A stretch of DNA of 41,082 nt from an uncultured Bacilli bacterium (GCA_944358265.1 CALVQR010000005.1:1-41082), one strand, 5' to 3'. Counted from the stretch's first letter, positions 16,763-26,283 are shown. Notes: a model not told the origin generated them from the sequence alone. Made by a program: numbers and translations.

Positions 16763-18345
16763 TATTTAATCTCCAAATAATCATCATAATTCATCATCTT
16801 ATCTATATATTTACCATCTTCTTTAAATTCTATTATTCTATTTGCAACTGTTGATAAAAGTTCATGATCATGTGATGAGAAAAGAATTGCACCTTTAAAA
16901 TTTTCCATACCTTTATTTAATGATGTGATCGATTCAATATCTAAATGATTAGTAGGATCATCCATTATAAGTACATTTGCTCCACTAAGCATTAATTTAC
17001 TCATCATACATCTTACTTTTTCTCCACCTGATAATACTTTTACCTTTTTAAGTGCTTCATCACCTGAAAATAACATTCTACCTAAAAATCCTCTTATAAA
17101 AGGTTCTTCTTGATTAGTTGAGAATTGTTTAAGCCAATCTATTAAATCCAAATCATTTTCAAAATACTTATCATAATTTTTTGGAAAATAATCATATTTA
17201 ACAGTTGTCCCCCACTTTATTTCACCTTCATCAGGATTAATTTCACCTGTGATTATTTTAAATAAAGTTGTAATAGCAAGTTCATTAGTCCCAACAAAAC
17301 CAACTTTATCGTTTGTATTAATAATTAAATTCATATTTTTTAAAACTACTTCACCATCAATAGTCTTACTTATTCCTTTAAGTTCTAATACATCTTTCCC
17401 TAATGTTCTTTCTACTTCAAAATTAATATATGGATATCTTCTAGAAGATGCTTTCATCTCATCTAGTTCTATTTTTTCTAGAGATTTTTTTCTACTTGTT
17501 GCTTGTTTACTTTTTGATGCATTTGCGGAGAATCTAGCAATAAAATCTTTTAACTCTTTTATTTTTTCTTCTTTTTTCTTATTTTGATCTTTCATTTGTC
17601 TTAATATTAACTGACTTGACTCATACCAAAAATCATAATTACCTATAAATAAAGTAATTTTACCATAATCTATATCAAGCATATGTGTACATACTTTATT
17701 TAAAAAGTGTCTATCATGTGATACAACTATTACTGTATTATCAAAATTAATCAAAAATTCTTCAAGCCACATTTTAGCTTCTATATCTAAATAGTTAGTT
17801 GGTTCATCTAATATAAGAATATCTGGATCTCCAAATAATGCTCTTGCAAGTAAAACTTTCACCTTTTCAGGTCCAGATAATTCTCCCATTAATTTATTAT
17901 GATAACTTACATCAATACCAAGGCCACTTAAAAGTATCGCTGCATCACTTTCTGCATTCCAACCATTAAGATCTGCGAATTCTGCTTCTAATTCCCCTGC
18001 TTTTATACCATCTTCTTCAGTAAAATTCGTTTTTGAATATAAGGCTTCTTTTTCTTTCATAATACTATAAAGTTTAGTATTACCCATTATAACAGTTTCA
18101 ATTACATTTATATCATCATAAGCATTGTGATCCTGCTTAAGAACAGATAATCTTTCTCCTTTAGATATGACAACATCCCCTGTAGTAGAATCAATTTCTC
18201 CACTTAATACTTTTAAAAATGTAGACTTACCTGCGCCATTTGCCCCTATTACTCCATAACAATTACCTTTTTCAAATTTTAAATTTACATTTTCAAAAAG
18301 TACTCTTGTATTAAATTTCAAGCTTAAATTATTTACTTGTAACAA
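16762..18345 (-). CDS. ABC-F ATPase, YbiT/YkpA type
   Basis: A soluble twin-ATPase protein of the ABC-F family, which binds the ribosome E site; 527 residues from TTG 18345. First half: Walker A GANGAGKST, signature LSGPE, Walker B ILILDEPTNYLD. A charged linker follows (about 240-310, KKKEEKIKELKDF). The second half keeps LSGGEKVR and DDPTNHLDIES, but its P-loop reads GTNELAITT and lacks the GK(S/T) pair, so only one site may hydrolyse ATP normally. TTG 18345 gives MLQVNNLSLKF, which fits family N-termini, and AAAAGGA at 18356-18362 is well placed. A longer frame to 18417 would add a Cys/Trp-rich stretch that begins inside the promoter region. Confidence 0.85.
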   Translation of the reverse strand: MLQVNNLSLKFNTRVLFENVNLKFEKGNCYGVIGANGAGKSTFLKVLSGEIDSTTGDVVISKGERLSVLKQDHNAYDDINVIETVIMGNTKLYSIMKEKEALYSKTNFTEEDGIKAGELEAEFADLNGWNAESDAAILLSGLGIDVSYHNKLMGELSGPEKVKVLLARALFGDPDILILDEPTNYLDIEAKMWLEEFLINFDNTVIVVSHDRHFLNKVCTHMLDIDYGKITLFIGNYDFWYESSQLILRQMKDQNKKKEEKIKELKDFIARFSANASKSKQATSRKKSLEKIELDEMKASSRRYPYINFEVERTLGKDVLELKGISKTIDGEVVLKNMNLIINTNDKVGFVGTNELAITTLFKIITGEINPDEGEIKWGTTVKYDYFPKNYDKYFENDLDLIDWLKQFSTNQEEPFIRGFLGRMLFSGDEALKKVKVLSGGEKVRCMMSKLMLSGANVLIMDDPTNHLDIESITSLNKGMENFKGAILFSSHDHELLSTVANRIIEFKEDGKYIDKMMNYDDYLEIK

Positions 18346-18377
18346 AATAATCACATCCTTTTTAAACCAACACTTCC

Positions 18378-18406
18378 ATTTTACTTTATACACAAAATAA
18401 AAGCAA
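18378..18406 (-). promoter_or_regulatory. Promoter of the ABC-F gene
   Basis: TTGCTT (18401-18406), 17 bases, TAAAAT (18378-18383). It overlaps the T run of the preceding terminator. Confidence 0.45.
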
Positions 18407-18435
18407 GAAAAAAGCATAAATAAATTTATTTATGC
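18407..18435 (-). terminator. Terminator of the membrane repeat-protein gene
   Basis: A perfect 22-bp palindrome at 18414-18435 (arms GCATAAATAAA and TTTATTTATGC) followed on the minus strand by six T (18408-18413). It lies 4 bases past the stop at 18440. Confidence 0.8.
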
Positions 18436-18439
18436 ATAG

Positions 18440-20275
18440 TTATTCTACAATATATAATCCGTATTTATCTATCTTTTCAGAAGTTTTCATAACTATTATA
18501 AATGCTTTATCTTCTTTTATATTAATTTTTATATCTGAAATTAATACATTATTAATCTTCTTTATTTGTTCTCCTTTAAAATTTATAACTTTTATATATT
18601 TATCTTTGTTATTATTTATAAATATTACATTTTTAAATGATTCAATAATATTATTTTCATCATAAGTTATTTTTTCATTTTCTTTTAATTTATACTTATA
18701 AGTTTTATCTTTATCAATATTATATATATACACTAAATTATTTTCTAAATATATATAACTATCATTTATTTGTTTTAAAGAGTTATTATCTTTAACTTTT
18801 AAAACCTCTTCCCCTTTATCATTTAATATAACCATATTATTTTTATCATCAATATATTTATATAATATCTCATCATTAATAGTAACCAATGATGCTTTTT
18901 CATCACTTAATGTTGTTTCTTTTTTTACTGAATATAAAATTAGTGAATCTGTTTTATTTTTTCCTATAATAACATCTTTATCAACAATAATAACATTATT
19001 ATCTGATTTATATAATTCTTTATTATCTTTATCAAGTACTATATATTTATCTTTTTTTATTACTTTATATCCACCTTCATATCCTACAAAAGATGTAAAT
19101 ATATCAGATGTAAAATATACTATTTCTTTTTCTTTTAAATCATATATTATTGATTTTCTAGCATCACACATATTTGTAGAACAAAATATTTTTAAATACT
19201 GCTCATCTGCTGCTTCTAATTTTGAAATATCTGAATAAAAATTATCTTTTTCTTTATTATAATTATATATTTTTATGTACTTATTATTTTTTATATTTAA
19301 TACTCCAAATGATTTATCTTTTATATTATCTACTAATATTTCTTTCTGATTATCTTTATATATACTCTCTTTATATAATTTATATTCATCTTTGTCAATT
19401 TTTTCTTCTATTTCATCTATTATGTTATCTAAATCATATTCTAATTTTTCTTGTTTTCCGTTTTTATTTAATATATATTTTTTTTCTTTACCATTTTCTT
19501 TTTTAGTAATTATATATTCATATTCATTCTCACTTACATCATAACTATTAAAATCATCGCCAATTATTTTCTCTTTATCAAAATCATAATAATTATATAC
19601 AGAATTTTTTTCATTTTTTACTATTGCATATAATATATTTTGTTTTTCATCTGCTACTAATTTAGAAATTTTATATCCTTCAAGTATTTTATTACCTTTT
19701 GAATCTAATATATAAATTTTGTCATTTGTTTTTATTTGTATATATTTTCCATCCAAATATAAATTTATATCAATTATATTATCATAAATTATTTCCCCTT
19801 CTTTATTAATAATAGAATATTCTTCTTTGTCATTTGTTATTTTTACAAGATTATCATTTAATACTTCTAATTTATTTTTTGTCTTATAAATCACTTTACC
19901 TTTTCTATTTTTTATATAATATTTTTCTACATTATTTTTTGATATATAATATTTATCCCATATTTCAATTGGAATTTCATTATTTTTATTATTATAATTT
20001 GCAATTTTTTTGCCATTTACATTATAAATTATTATTTTATATTTTGATGATTTATCTTTTTTAGTAGCAATAAATCCATTACAAGTTAAATCAATGCACT
20101 CTAAACTATCATGTTTTGTACTTAATAGTCTTCTAACACCTGACACTTCTTCATCTTTTTTAAATTCATCAAATAAAAATTTACCGCCTAATACTGCTGA
20201 GGCTAAGATAATACTTGATATAACTATTTTAATTAATATTCCCGTGTTTTCTAGTTTTAAATCTTTTTTATTCAT
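18440..20275 (-). CDS. Membrane-anchored beta-repeat protein
   Basis: A 611-residue protein with one N-terminal membrane segment (about 14-33, TGILIKIVISSIILASAVLG) and a long outer part made of irregular repeats with the pattern Y-x-I-x-(D/N)-x-x-G-(K/N), such as YIQIKTNDKIYILDSKGNKI. This resembles WG-type or propeller-like beta repeats. Two Cys pairs (CIDLTC, CSTNMC) could form disulfides outside the cell. No catalytic motif is seen. It starts at ATG 20275 with AAAAGGA; a TTG three codons earlier overlaps that site. Likely a surface or signalling protein; function unknown. Confidence 0.65.
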   Translation of the reverse strand: MNKKDLKLENTGILIKIVISSIILASAVLGGKFLFDEFKKDEEVSGVRRLLSTKHDSLECIDLTCNGFIATKKDKSSKYKIIIYNVNGKKIANYNNKNNEIPIEIWDKYYISKNNVEKYYIKNRKGKVIYKTKNKLEVLNDNLVKITNDKEEYSIINKEGEIIYDNIIDINLYLDGKYIQIKTNDKIYILDSKGNKILEGYKISKLVADEKQNILYAIVKNEKNSVYNYYDFDKEKIIGDDFNSYDVSENEYEYIITKKENGKEKKYILNKNGKQEKLEYDLDNIIDEIEEKIDKDEYKLYKESIYKDNQKEILVDNIKDKSFGVLNIKNNKYIKIYNYNKEKDNFYSDISKLEAADEQYLKIFCSTNMCDARKSIIYDLKEKEIVYFTSDIFTSFVGYEGGYKVIKKDKYIVLDKDNKELYKSDNNVIIVDKDVIIGKNKTDSLILYSVKKETTLSDEKASLVTINDEILYKYIDDKNNMVILNDKGEEVLKVKDNNSLKQINDSYIYLENNLVYIYNIDKDKTYKYKLKENEKITYDENNIIESFKNVIFINNNKDKYIKVINFKGEQIKKINNVLISDIKINIKEDKAFIIVMKTSEKIDKYGLYIVE

Positions 20276-20321
20276 ATTAATCAATCCTTTTATCTTAATT
20301 CCAAAATTTCAGAATTTAATA

Positions 20322-21887
20322 TTATTTTATAACACCTATTATCTTATCGTCTACAACATCTATTTTTTTATAATTTGAATTTTTAGATAATCCAGGCATA
20401 GTAATAACATTTCCTATATATATTAGTATAAAACCTGCGCCATTTTTCACTTCAACATCTGTTATTTTTAAATCATAATCTTTTGGATAACCAAGCAATT
20501 TAGAATTACCGCTTATACTTGTAGGATTTTTTGAAATACATATTGGTAAATTTCTAAAATTATTGTTTATAAAATCTAATTTATTTTTTATATTTTCATC
20601 TATTATTATGTTACCTGCGTGTAATACTTTTTTACATAATATATCTATTTTTTTATAAATATCATCATTTAAATCATATAAAGTTTTTTTAGTGGTTTCA
20701 TGTTCACAAATATCTATTATCTTATTTGCAATATTAATAGATTTTTTAAAATCACCATTATATAAATTACTTACTTCAAAAGAAATATTATTATCATCTA
20801 AATAACTTTTTAAATAATTTATATCTTCTTTTTTATCATCATCAAATTTATTTAAAATAACTAAAATATTATCCGTAAATCTTTTCATATTCTCTATATG
20901 AAATTTTAAATTATCTATTCCTTTTTCTATATTATCATTACCATTATACTTTAATGACTTTATAGTTGTATTTATTATTACTAAATTTGGATAAATATTC
21001 CCTTTTCTACACTTTATATCAAAAAATTTAAGTGCGCCCATATCACTTCCAAATCCTGCCTCTACAATAGTATAATCTGATAATTTAAGTGATAATTTAG
21101 TTGATATTAAAGAGTTACATCCATGTGCGATATTAGCAAAAGGGCCTCCATGGACAATTGCAGGATTACCGTATAAAGTTTGTACTAAATTAGGTTTAAA
21201 TGCATTTTTTAAAAGTGCAAGTACAGCTCCTGTACAATTTAAATCTTTAACATATATAATACTATTATCATTTGTATATCCTACAATTATATTATCAATA
21301 TTATCTCTTAACTCTTTTAAATCATTTGACAAACAAAGTACACTCATTATTTCTGAAGCTGCGGTTATATTAAATTTTTCTTTTCTATCTGTCTCTTTTA
21401 AATACACTTCTCTAAGTGCCCTATCATTCATATCTAAACATCTATTAAAAACTATTCTATCTTTATCTAAATTAAGTTCATTCCCTTGATATAAAATATT
21501 ATCTATTACTGCACATATTAAATTATTTGCACTTGTTATTGCATGCATATCTGATGTAAAATGAAGATTAATTTCTTCTTCTGGAACTATTTTAGAACAT
21601 CCTCCTCCAGTTGCACCTCCTTTTACTCCAAATACTGGACCAAGTGATGGTTCTCTTAAAACTACTATACTTTTTTTATTAACATAATTAAGTAAATCAC
21701 AAAGCCCAATTGCAAGCGTAGTTTTCCCTTCTCCATAAATAGTTGGACTTATTGATGTTACTAATATTAATTTACCATTTTTAATATCAGGAATTTTTGT
21801 ATCTATTTTTGCAATATATTTACCATAATTATATAAATCATCTTCTTTTAAATTTATCTTTTTTGCAATATTATTTATATTATTCAT
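20322..21887 (-). CDS. fhs: Formate--tetrahydrofolate ligase
   Basis: ATP-dependent activation of formate to 10-formyl-THF, feeding purines, fMet-tRNA and other one-carbon needs in anaerobes. Family signatures can be seen: YGEGKTT in the P-loop (about 52-58), GPVFGVKGGATGGG, INLHFTSDMHAITSANNL, FANIAHGCNS and EAGFGSDMGALKFFDIKCR. At 521 residues it is about 35 shorter than the usual 555-560, through short internal losses rather than missing ends. The usual TPAGEGK loop reads PTIYGEGK. The ribosome site is weak (AGAAGAG). Confidence 0.95.
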   Translation of the reverse strand: MNNINNIAKKINLKEDDLYNYGKYIAKIDTKIPDIKNGKLILVTSISPTIYGEGKTTLAIGLCDLLNYVNKKSIVVLREPSLGPVFGVKGGATGGGCSKIVPEEEINLHFTSDMHAITSANNLICAVIDNILYQGNELNLDKDRIVFNRCLDMNDRALREVYLKETDRKEKFNITAASEIMSVLCLSNDLKELRDNIDNIIVGYTNDNSIIYVKDLNCTGAVLALLKNAFKPNLVQTLYGNPAIVHGGPFANIAHGCNSLISTKLSLKLSDYTIVEAGFGSDMGALKFFDIKCRKGNIYPNLVIINTTIKSLKYNGNDNIEKGIDNLKFHIENMKRFTDNILVILNKFDDDKKEDINYLKSYLDDNNISFEVSNLYNGDFKKSINIANKIIDICEHETTKKTLYDLNDDIYKKIDILCKKVLHAGNIIIDENIKNKLDFINNNFRNLPICISKNPTSISGNSKLLGYPKDYDLKITDVEVKNGAGFILIYIGNVITMPGLSKNSNYKKIDVVDDKIIGVIK

Positions 21888-21909
21888 TTATTTTCTCTTC
21901 TTTCATAAT

Positions 21910-22279
21910 TTATTTTATAAATTTACCACTTTCTGATAAATAATTATCATCTAATATATGCCAAATTATTATCAATTATCAACTCTAAATAAGTTGCTAT
22001 TCCATTTATCACAGATTTTTTTATCATTTCTTCATTTGAAACTATATCACTAAATACCATGAGTACTCATCCCTTTTAGCTGTATTTTTTCACTATCTTT
22101 ATTTACAAGTGTATTATTTTCTTCTTTAACCACTCATTATCACTTGCTAAATTTGTTTTTCTTCTTCTTTTATTTCAGTAAAATTATTATTTAAATTCAC
22201 TTTTTTATTTGTTTTATTAAACATAGTAAAAAAAATAACGCATATAAAATTGTTATATAAAAGTAAATACTTTTTTCAT
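21910..22279 (-). pseudogene. Decayed gene for a small membrane-anchored or secreted protein
   Basis: No full frame remains, but coding-like pieces follow one another in order: MKKVFTF at 22279, a hydrophobic stretch ITILYALFFLLCLIK in the next frame, a charged linker (VNLNNNFTEIKEEEKQI), VVKEENNTLVNKDSEKIQL, VFSDIVSNEEMIKKSVING, then LDDNYLSESGKFIK ending at 21910. At least four shifts separate them. AATAGGTGA precedes the start. The original product, over 100 residues with an N-terminal anchor, is not identifiable. This explains the long gap between fhs and the next gene. Confidence 0.5.
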
Positions 22280-22302
22280 TAAATCACCTATTATATTATA
22301 TC

Positions 22303-22333
22303 AAAAAAGATGATATTTTAAAATATCATCTTT
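22303..22333 (-). terminator. 28-bp perfect palindrome terminator
   Basis: Arms AAAGATGATATTTT (22306-22319) and AAAATATCATCTTT (22320-22333), with T continuing on the minus strand. It ends transcription of the small gene at 22466-22651. Confidence 0.7.
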
Positions 22334-22465
22334 AGTGCTAATCGAAGTTCTTTTACAGCCTATTTTTTAATTTATTTTCATTATTTATTTTTAGTAATTC
22401 TTATTTTTCCTTTAACATAATTTCATTGTTAAATTTATTCCAATAATTTTTTACATTATTATAAA

Positions 22466-22651
22466 TTATTTGTTTTTTTCTGGTGAAAGAGTTAACTTTT
22501 TACACGCAGGTGCTAGTAAATGTGAGTTTTCAAAAATTCGAGAACCAGAATGATTCTGTTTTTCTATTAAAGAAACAGACAAATTTCTTCCAGGAAATGT
22601 ATCAACCTTTAATTTTCCAATTTTTTGATTTTTAATTTTTGTTTTAAGCAT
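22466..22651 (-). CDS. Small unknown protein, probably frameshifted
   Basis: A 61-residue basic frame I do not recognise (MLKTKIKNQKIGKLKVDTFP at the start, HSGSRIFENSHLLAPACKKL near the end). It has an excellent promoter (22696-22724) and ribosome site (AAAGGAG). The frame ends soon after GAA-AAA-AAC; a -1 shift at this A-AAA-AAC heptamer (A run 22473-22479) reads on for 22 codons, including VKNYWNKFNNEIMLKEK, to a TAA at 22401. More coding-like sequence lies beyond. It is probably the head of a longer, damaged gene. No evidence allows a function. Confidence 0.45.
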   Translation of the reverse strand: MLKTKIKNQKIGKLKVDTFPGRNLSVSLIEKQNHSGSRIFENSHLLAPACKKLTLSPEKNK

Positions 22652-22695
22652 CGTTTTACTCCTTTATAAATTATTTTTTCATATATTTTAAAAAG

Positions 22696-22724
22696 ATTTT
22701 ATCACTTACTATATTTAATGTCAA
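22696..22724 (-). promoter_or_regulatory. Strong promoter of the 61-residue gene
   Basis: TTGACA (22719-22724), exactly 17 bases, TAAAAT (22696-22701) with upstream TGA. Confidence 0.75.
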
Positions 22725-22769
22725 TATAACTTTATATACACTTATTTTATGCCTATTATAAAAATTTCT

Positions 22770-23369
22770 CTAAGTTAAGTAAATATTATTATATCGATTA
22801 TTTACAACTTCAAAATCAAGTATATAAAATAAATTTCTAATATATTCTTTCTTATCAGTATTATATTGAAGATAATATGAATGTTCCCACATATCTATTA
22901 CCAAAAGAGGTATAAAGTCAATTAAAATAAGTTCTTGATGTTTTTCTATTTGTATTATTAATAGTTTATCTAAAAATTTATCATATCCAAATACTACCCA
23001 TCCTGGGCCTTCTATATTTAAAAGTGCTGCATTAAGTTCATCAATAAATGCATCATATGAAACAAAATCTTTTTTTATGTGATTAACAAGTTCTGTACTT
23101 AACAGTGTTTTATTAGGCATAGGTGTTAAATTTTCGAAAAATAAGCTATGAAGTATATAAGCATTGGAATTAAAAGAAAATCTTTTAGATAAAGATTGTA
23201 TATTATTAAAATTATCATTCTTTCTATCTACATCAAATTCATTTATTATTTTATTTAAATTATCAGTATAACCTTTATATAAAACATTATAATGATAATT
23301 AAACATATCACTATTATAATAAGGTTCTAAATCTTTATAATTGTATTTAAGTTTTATCATAGTATACAT
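22770..23369 (-). CDS. Fe/Mn superoxide dismutase-like protein, divergent
   Basis: A 199-residue member of the iron/manganese superoxide dismutase family. All four metal ligands can be placed: H26 (FNYH), H74 (ILHSLFF), D159 and H163 (DMWEHSYYL). Y34 is also kept. Residues that serve the active-site channel differ: the usual K29-H30-H31 reads V-L-Y, and the Gln usually found before GSGW is Glu (E120, NIEGPGW). It may still be a dismutase with altered metal choice or rate, or may have another role. ATG 23369 is chosen because AGGTG is six bases away. It stands alone between two terminators. Confidence 0.75.
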   Translation of the reverse strand: MYTMIKLKYNYKDLEPYYNSDMFNYHYNVLYKGYTDNLNKIINEFDVDRKNDNFNNIQSLSKRFSFNSNAYILHSLFFENLTPMPNKTLLSTELVNHIKKDFVSYDAFIDELNAALLNIEGPGWVVFGYDKFLDKLLIIQIEKHQELILIDFIPLLVIDMWEHSYYLQYNTDKKEYIRNLFYILDFEVVNNRYNNIYLT

Positions 23370-23423
23370 ATATTTCACCTATTTTAAATATATGACTTGT
23401 TTAATAACAACTTGATAAAATAA

Positions 23424-23446
23424 AAAGTAGAATTTCTATCTACTTT
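23424..23446 (-). terminator. Terminator of the XRE regulator gene
   Basis: AAAGTAGA (23424-23431) pairs with TCTACTTT (23439-23446), followed on the minus strand by a T-rich stretch. The stem touches the stop codon. Confidence 0.65.
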
Positions 23447-24158
23447 ATAAATTACAAAAATTATCTATGTTATCTTTATCATATTTTTGATTTTTAATTA
23501 TCTTAAATATTTCATTATCTTTATTTACATTACATCTAACCACATCATAAAATAATGTATCATAATATATAACATTTTCTCCTGAAATTTTTACTAATGA
23601 AAACCTTGGCGCTTGATGAATAATAACGACACCAAGATAATCTATTGTCATTAATACCAATACAAATATTAAAAAATAACTAAAATTACATATTAATCTT
23701 TTCGAATATGGTAATTTTTTTGTAAATTTACTAACTCCAATTAAAGAAATTATAACTCCAAAAAGAGAATAGATAGATTCCCAACTACTTTCACTAGGAA
23801 ATATTGCAACAGCAATAATCGAAATTAAAACCCCAAAGGTTATTAATATCAAACCAATAAAATTATTTTTATTTTCAATTTTTTTATTAGTATAGTCTAT
23901 TGTATTAATTATATTTTCTTCTAATTTTTCTTGATATTCTTTTTCTTTTACTTTTTCACCACTCATCAAATCATTTAAAGAAATATTAAGCTCATTACAC
24001 AGTGGTCTAAATAGTGATAAATCAGGCATATTTCTTCCGTTTTCCCAATTACTAATAGATTTTTCTGTTACACCTAATTTTTCTCCAAGTTCAGATTGTG
24101 TCATCTTTCTTTGTTTTCTACATTCAGCAATAAACTTTCCTATTTTTTCTTGATTCAT
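23445..24158 (-). CDS. XRE-family regulator with membrane segments
   Basis: A 237-residue protein with an N-terminal lambda-repressor-type helix-turn-helix (residues 6-62: KIGKFIAECRKQRKMTQSEL then GVTEKSISNWENGRNMPDL) and three hydrophobic segments (about 100-116, 128-142 and 157-176), ending in a C-terminal tail of about 60 residues (VKISGENVIYYDTLFYDVV). Such HTH-plus-membrane proteins are common in Bacillota; targets are unknown. AAAGGAG precedes ATG 24158. The promoter region contains the partial palindrome ACATTATATGATGT, a possible self-binding site. Confidence 0.8.
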   Translation of the reverse strand: MNQEKIGKFIAECRKQRKMTQSELGEKLGVTEKSISNWENGRNMPDLSLFRPLCNELNISLNDLMSGEKVKEKEYQEKLEENIINTIDYTNKKIENKNNFIGLILITFGVLISIIAVAIFPSESSWESIYSLFGVIISLIGVSKFTKKLPYSKRLICNFSYFLIFVLVLMTIDYLGVVIIHQAPRFSLVKISGENVIYYDTLFYDVVRCNVNKDNEIFKIIKNQKYDKDNIDNFCNL

Positions 24159-24303
24159 AATTTTTTTCTCCTTTCACATTAACATCATATAATGTAAAAG
24201 CTATTTTTAACAGGAAACAATACTAGAGTTTTACAAACTAATATTATTATAAATAAGAATAACTAGTAATATAATTACTCTTATCAAATTTGTGATTTAT
24301 TGT

Positions 24304-25197
24304 TTACTTATTTTTTGATGACTGCCTTATTTTTTCATGGTAAAAATAATTAATTATAATTGGTTTGTCAGTTGGATTTTTCAAAAAAGGTTCTTTATCA
24401 ATTACATACATAAATCCATTTTTATCACTATATTCACTTACTTTTTTATCTAATTCTTCCCAATATGACATATCTTTTTTAGTATATATATTTGTATATA
24501 ATTCTTTTAATTCTGGATATTTTTTATTTATATAATTAATGATGTCAGATTTAAAAGTTCCTCTTAGGTTAAGATTTTCAAGCCATATATAATCACAAAA
24601 ATCTTTTATTTCTTCTATTATTGAAAATACATCTGTAATTCCTGGAAATATTGGAGATATAAAACAAGTTGTTCTAATGCCAGCATTATGAATTTTTTTC
24701 ATTGCTTCAATTCTACGTTTTATTGAAATTGCATTATCCATATCATTTTTAAAATTTTCATTTAGTGTATTTATAGACCAAGAAACAAGAGGATTAGGAT
24801 ATGTTTTTATTAAATCTATCGCTCTTACAGCTAGCGCTGATTTTGATGTGAGTATAAGATTTATTTCACTCCCTTGCATTTCTTCTAAAAATGCTCTTGT
24901 TCTTTTATATTTTCCTTCAAAATAATTATAGCCATCAGTAACAGAACCAACAATCATAGTTTGTCCTTTATATTTTTGTGGATTTTTAATCTTATTCCAA
25001 TATTTAACATCTAAAAACATTCCCCAATCTTCTTTATGTCCTGTAAATCTTTTCATAAATGCTGCATAACAATAACGGCAACCAAAAGGACATCCTATAT
25101 AAGGATTAATAGAATACCCTGCAATGGGTAAATTAGATTTTGTTAAGACAGAATCAACTTTTATTTCCTTAACTACAATATTTTTTAAATCATTCAT
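24304..25197 (-). CDS. SPL-family radical SAM protein
   Basis: A 297-residue radical SAM enzyme of the DNA-repair-photolyase-like (COG1533, SPL) family. The cluster motif is CPFGCRYCYA (residues 36-45, C-x3-C-x2-C), preceded by INPYIGC, followed by a barrel with VGSVTDGYNYFE, ILTSKSAL and CFISPIFPGITD. It lacks the extended N-terminus of true spore photoproduct lyases, so the substrate is open; nucleic-acid or protein modification are both possible. Its ATG overlaps the MarR gene stop by four bases. It is the last gene of a three-gene operon regulated by the MarR protein. Confidence 0.82.
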   Translation of the reverse strand: MNDLKNIVVKEIKVDSVLTKSNLPIAGYSINPYIGCPFGCRYCYAAFMKRFTGHKEDWGMFLDVKYWNKIKNPQKYKGQTMIVGSVTDGYNYFEGKYKRTRAFLEEMQGSEINLILTSKSALAVRAIDLIKTYPNPLVSWSINTLNENFKNDMDNAISIKRRIEAMKKIHNAGIRTTCFISPIFPGITDVFSIIEEIKDFCDYIWLENLNLRGTFKSDIINYINKKYPELKELYTNIYTKKDMSYWEELDKKVSEYSDKNGFMYVIDKEPFLKNPTDKPIIINYFYHEKIRQSSKNK

Positions 25198-25622
25198 TTT
25201 CGCGCCTCCAAATTTTTTAAAATTTTAATTAGCAAATTTTCAAATAGTTCTATTTCTTCTGGCGTAAAATCTTTATAATAAATACTACTTATTTTATTAG
25301 ATACTGTATTGTATTCTTTTTCTAAATTTAAAGCTTTTTCTGTTAACTTAATTTTTGTACTTCTTTTATCTAATTTATTTTCTATTTTTTCAACCAAATT
25401 TTGTTTTTCCATTCTATTTAACATACTTGTTAAAGATGTTTTTGCAAGGCCTGTTGACATAGATATTTCCTTTATTGTAAGTTCTTTTTTATTCCAAAGA
25501 GAATATAAAATAACACCTTGTGACCCATTAAATTCACCTATATTTTCTTCTTTTAGTAATTCATTAAACTTTCTTCCACCAATCTTATGAATCCTACTAA
25601 TTAAATATCCCCCATTATACAT
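25194..25622 (-). CDS. MarR-family transcriptional regulator
   Basis: A 142-residue winged-helix regulator with the MarR layout: dimer helices at both ends, recognition helix LTIKEISMSTGLAKTSLTSM at about 53-72 and wing KIENKLDKRSTKIKLTEK. It overlaps its upstream neighbour by 8 bases and the following gene by 4, so the three proteins are made together. A perfect 18-bp palindrome in the operon promoter is the likely binding site, giving autorepression. The ligand is unknown. Confidence 0.88.
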   Translation of the reverse strand: MYNGGYLISRIHKIGGRKFNELLKEENIGEFNGSQGVILYSLWNKKELTIKEISMSTGLAKTSLTSMLNRMEKQNLVEKIENKLDKRSTKIKLTEKALNLEKEYNTVSNKISSIYYKDFTPEEIELFENLLIKILKNLEARK

Positions 25623-26283
25623 TATTTATCCCTCTAAACTCTTTAGGAAACTCTTGTATCATCTCATCTTCTTTTAATATTCCAAGTAAATCTTCTTTCA
25701 TAAAAACTGGAATATTTTTTTCCTTAGCTTGATTATAAATATTATAAACCCATTCTTTTTTTGATACTGATTTATTTTTTCTATTTCCTGTTTCAGTTCC
25801 AATTACTATCCAAGAAATATTAGTTAAATCAAGCTTCCCAATATCATCAAACATTGGTTCAAAAGTAATATGATAGTGTTTTGCTTTGATATTATTTCTT
25901 AAGTCATCAATTTTAAATTTTTCTTTAGAAGAAGTAACGGTAACACCAAACCAACCATTATCTGGAGTAACATCTAACTTAATCTTATCTGGTCTTTTTG
26001 TTAGGAATATATATTGTGTTTTAGAATTTTCACTCATTTTATTAAAAACTTTAACTAACCATTCATCTTCCCACCCTGATAGATCACTTTGCCCTGTTAA
26101 TAAATAAGCTTTATACTTTTTATTATCTAACATTTTTAATTTATTTTCAAAAAATATTGGGTTATTAAAATCTTCTATTGTATGAAATCTGTTATTGTTC
26201 ATTCTTGCATAACAATAAAGACAACCTATATCACAACCAATAACTATATTTATATTTTTTATACTATCTTTAATATACTGCAT
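25615..26283 (-). CDS. DUF5131-type radical SAM-like protein
   Basis: A 222-residue protein with a cluster motif CDIGCLYCYA near residue 17 and the later motifs LLTGQSDLSGWEDEW, YIFLTKRP, WFGVTVTS and WIVIGTETG. These are typical of the DUF5131 (phage Gp37/Gp68-like) group, relatives of radical SAM enzymes. Members are found in phages and mobile elements; the reaction is not established. ATG 26283 is taken, six bases from AGGTG; a GTG three codons earlier overlaps that site. First gene of the MarR operon. Confidence 0.78.
   Translation of the reverse strand: MQYIKDSIKNINIVIGCDIGCLYCYARMNNNRFHTIEDFNNPIFFENKLKMLDNKKYKAYLLTGQSDLSGWEDEWLVKVFNKMSENSKTQYIFLTKRPDKIKLDVTPDNGWFGVTVTSSKEKFKIDDLRNNIKAKHYHITFEPMFDDIGKLDLTNISWIVIGTETGNRKNKSVSKKEWVYNIYNQAKEKNIPVFMKEDLLGILKEDEMIQEFPKEFRGINNV

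Noticed and set aside
18384-18395. A third NrtR operator before the ABC-F gene
   Set aside because: Only the half-site GTGTAT is present; the other arm does not match.
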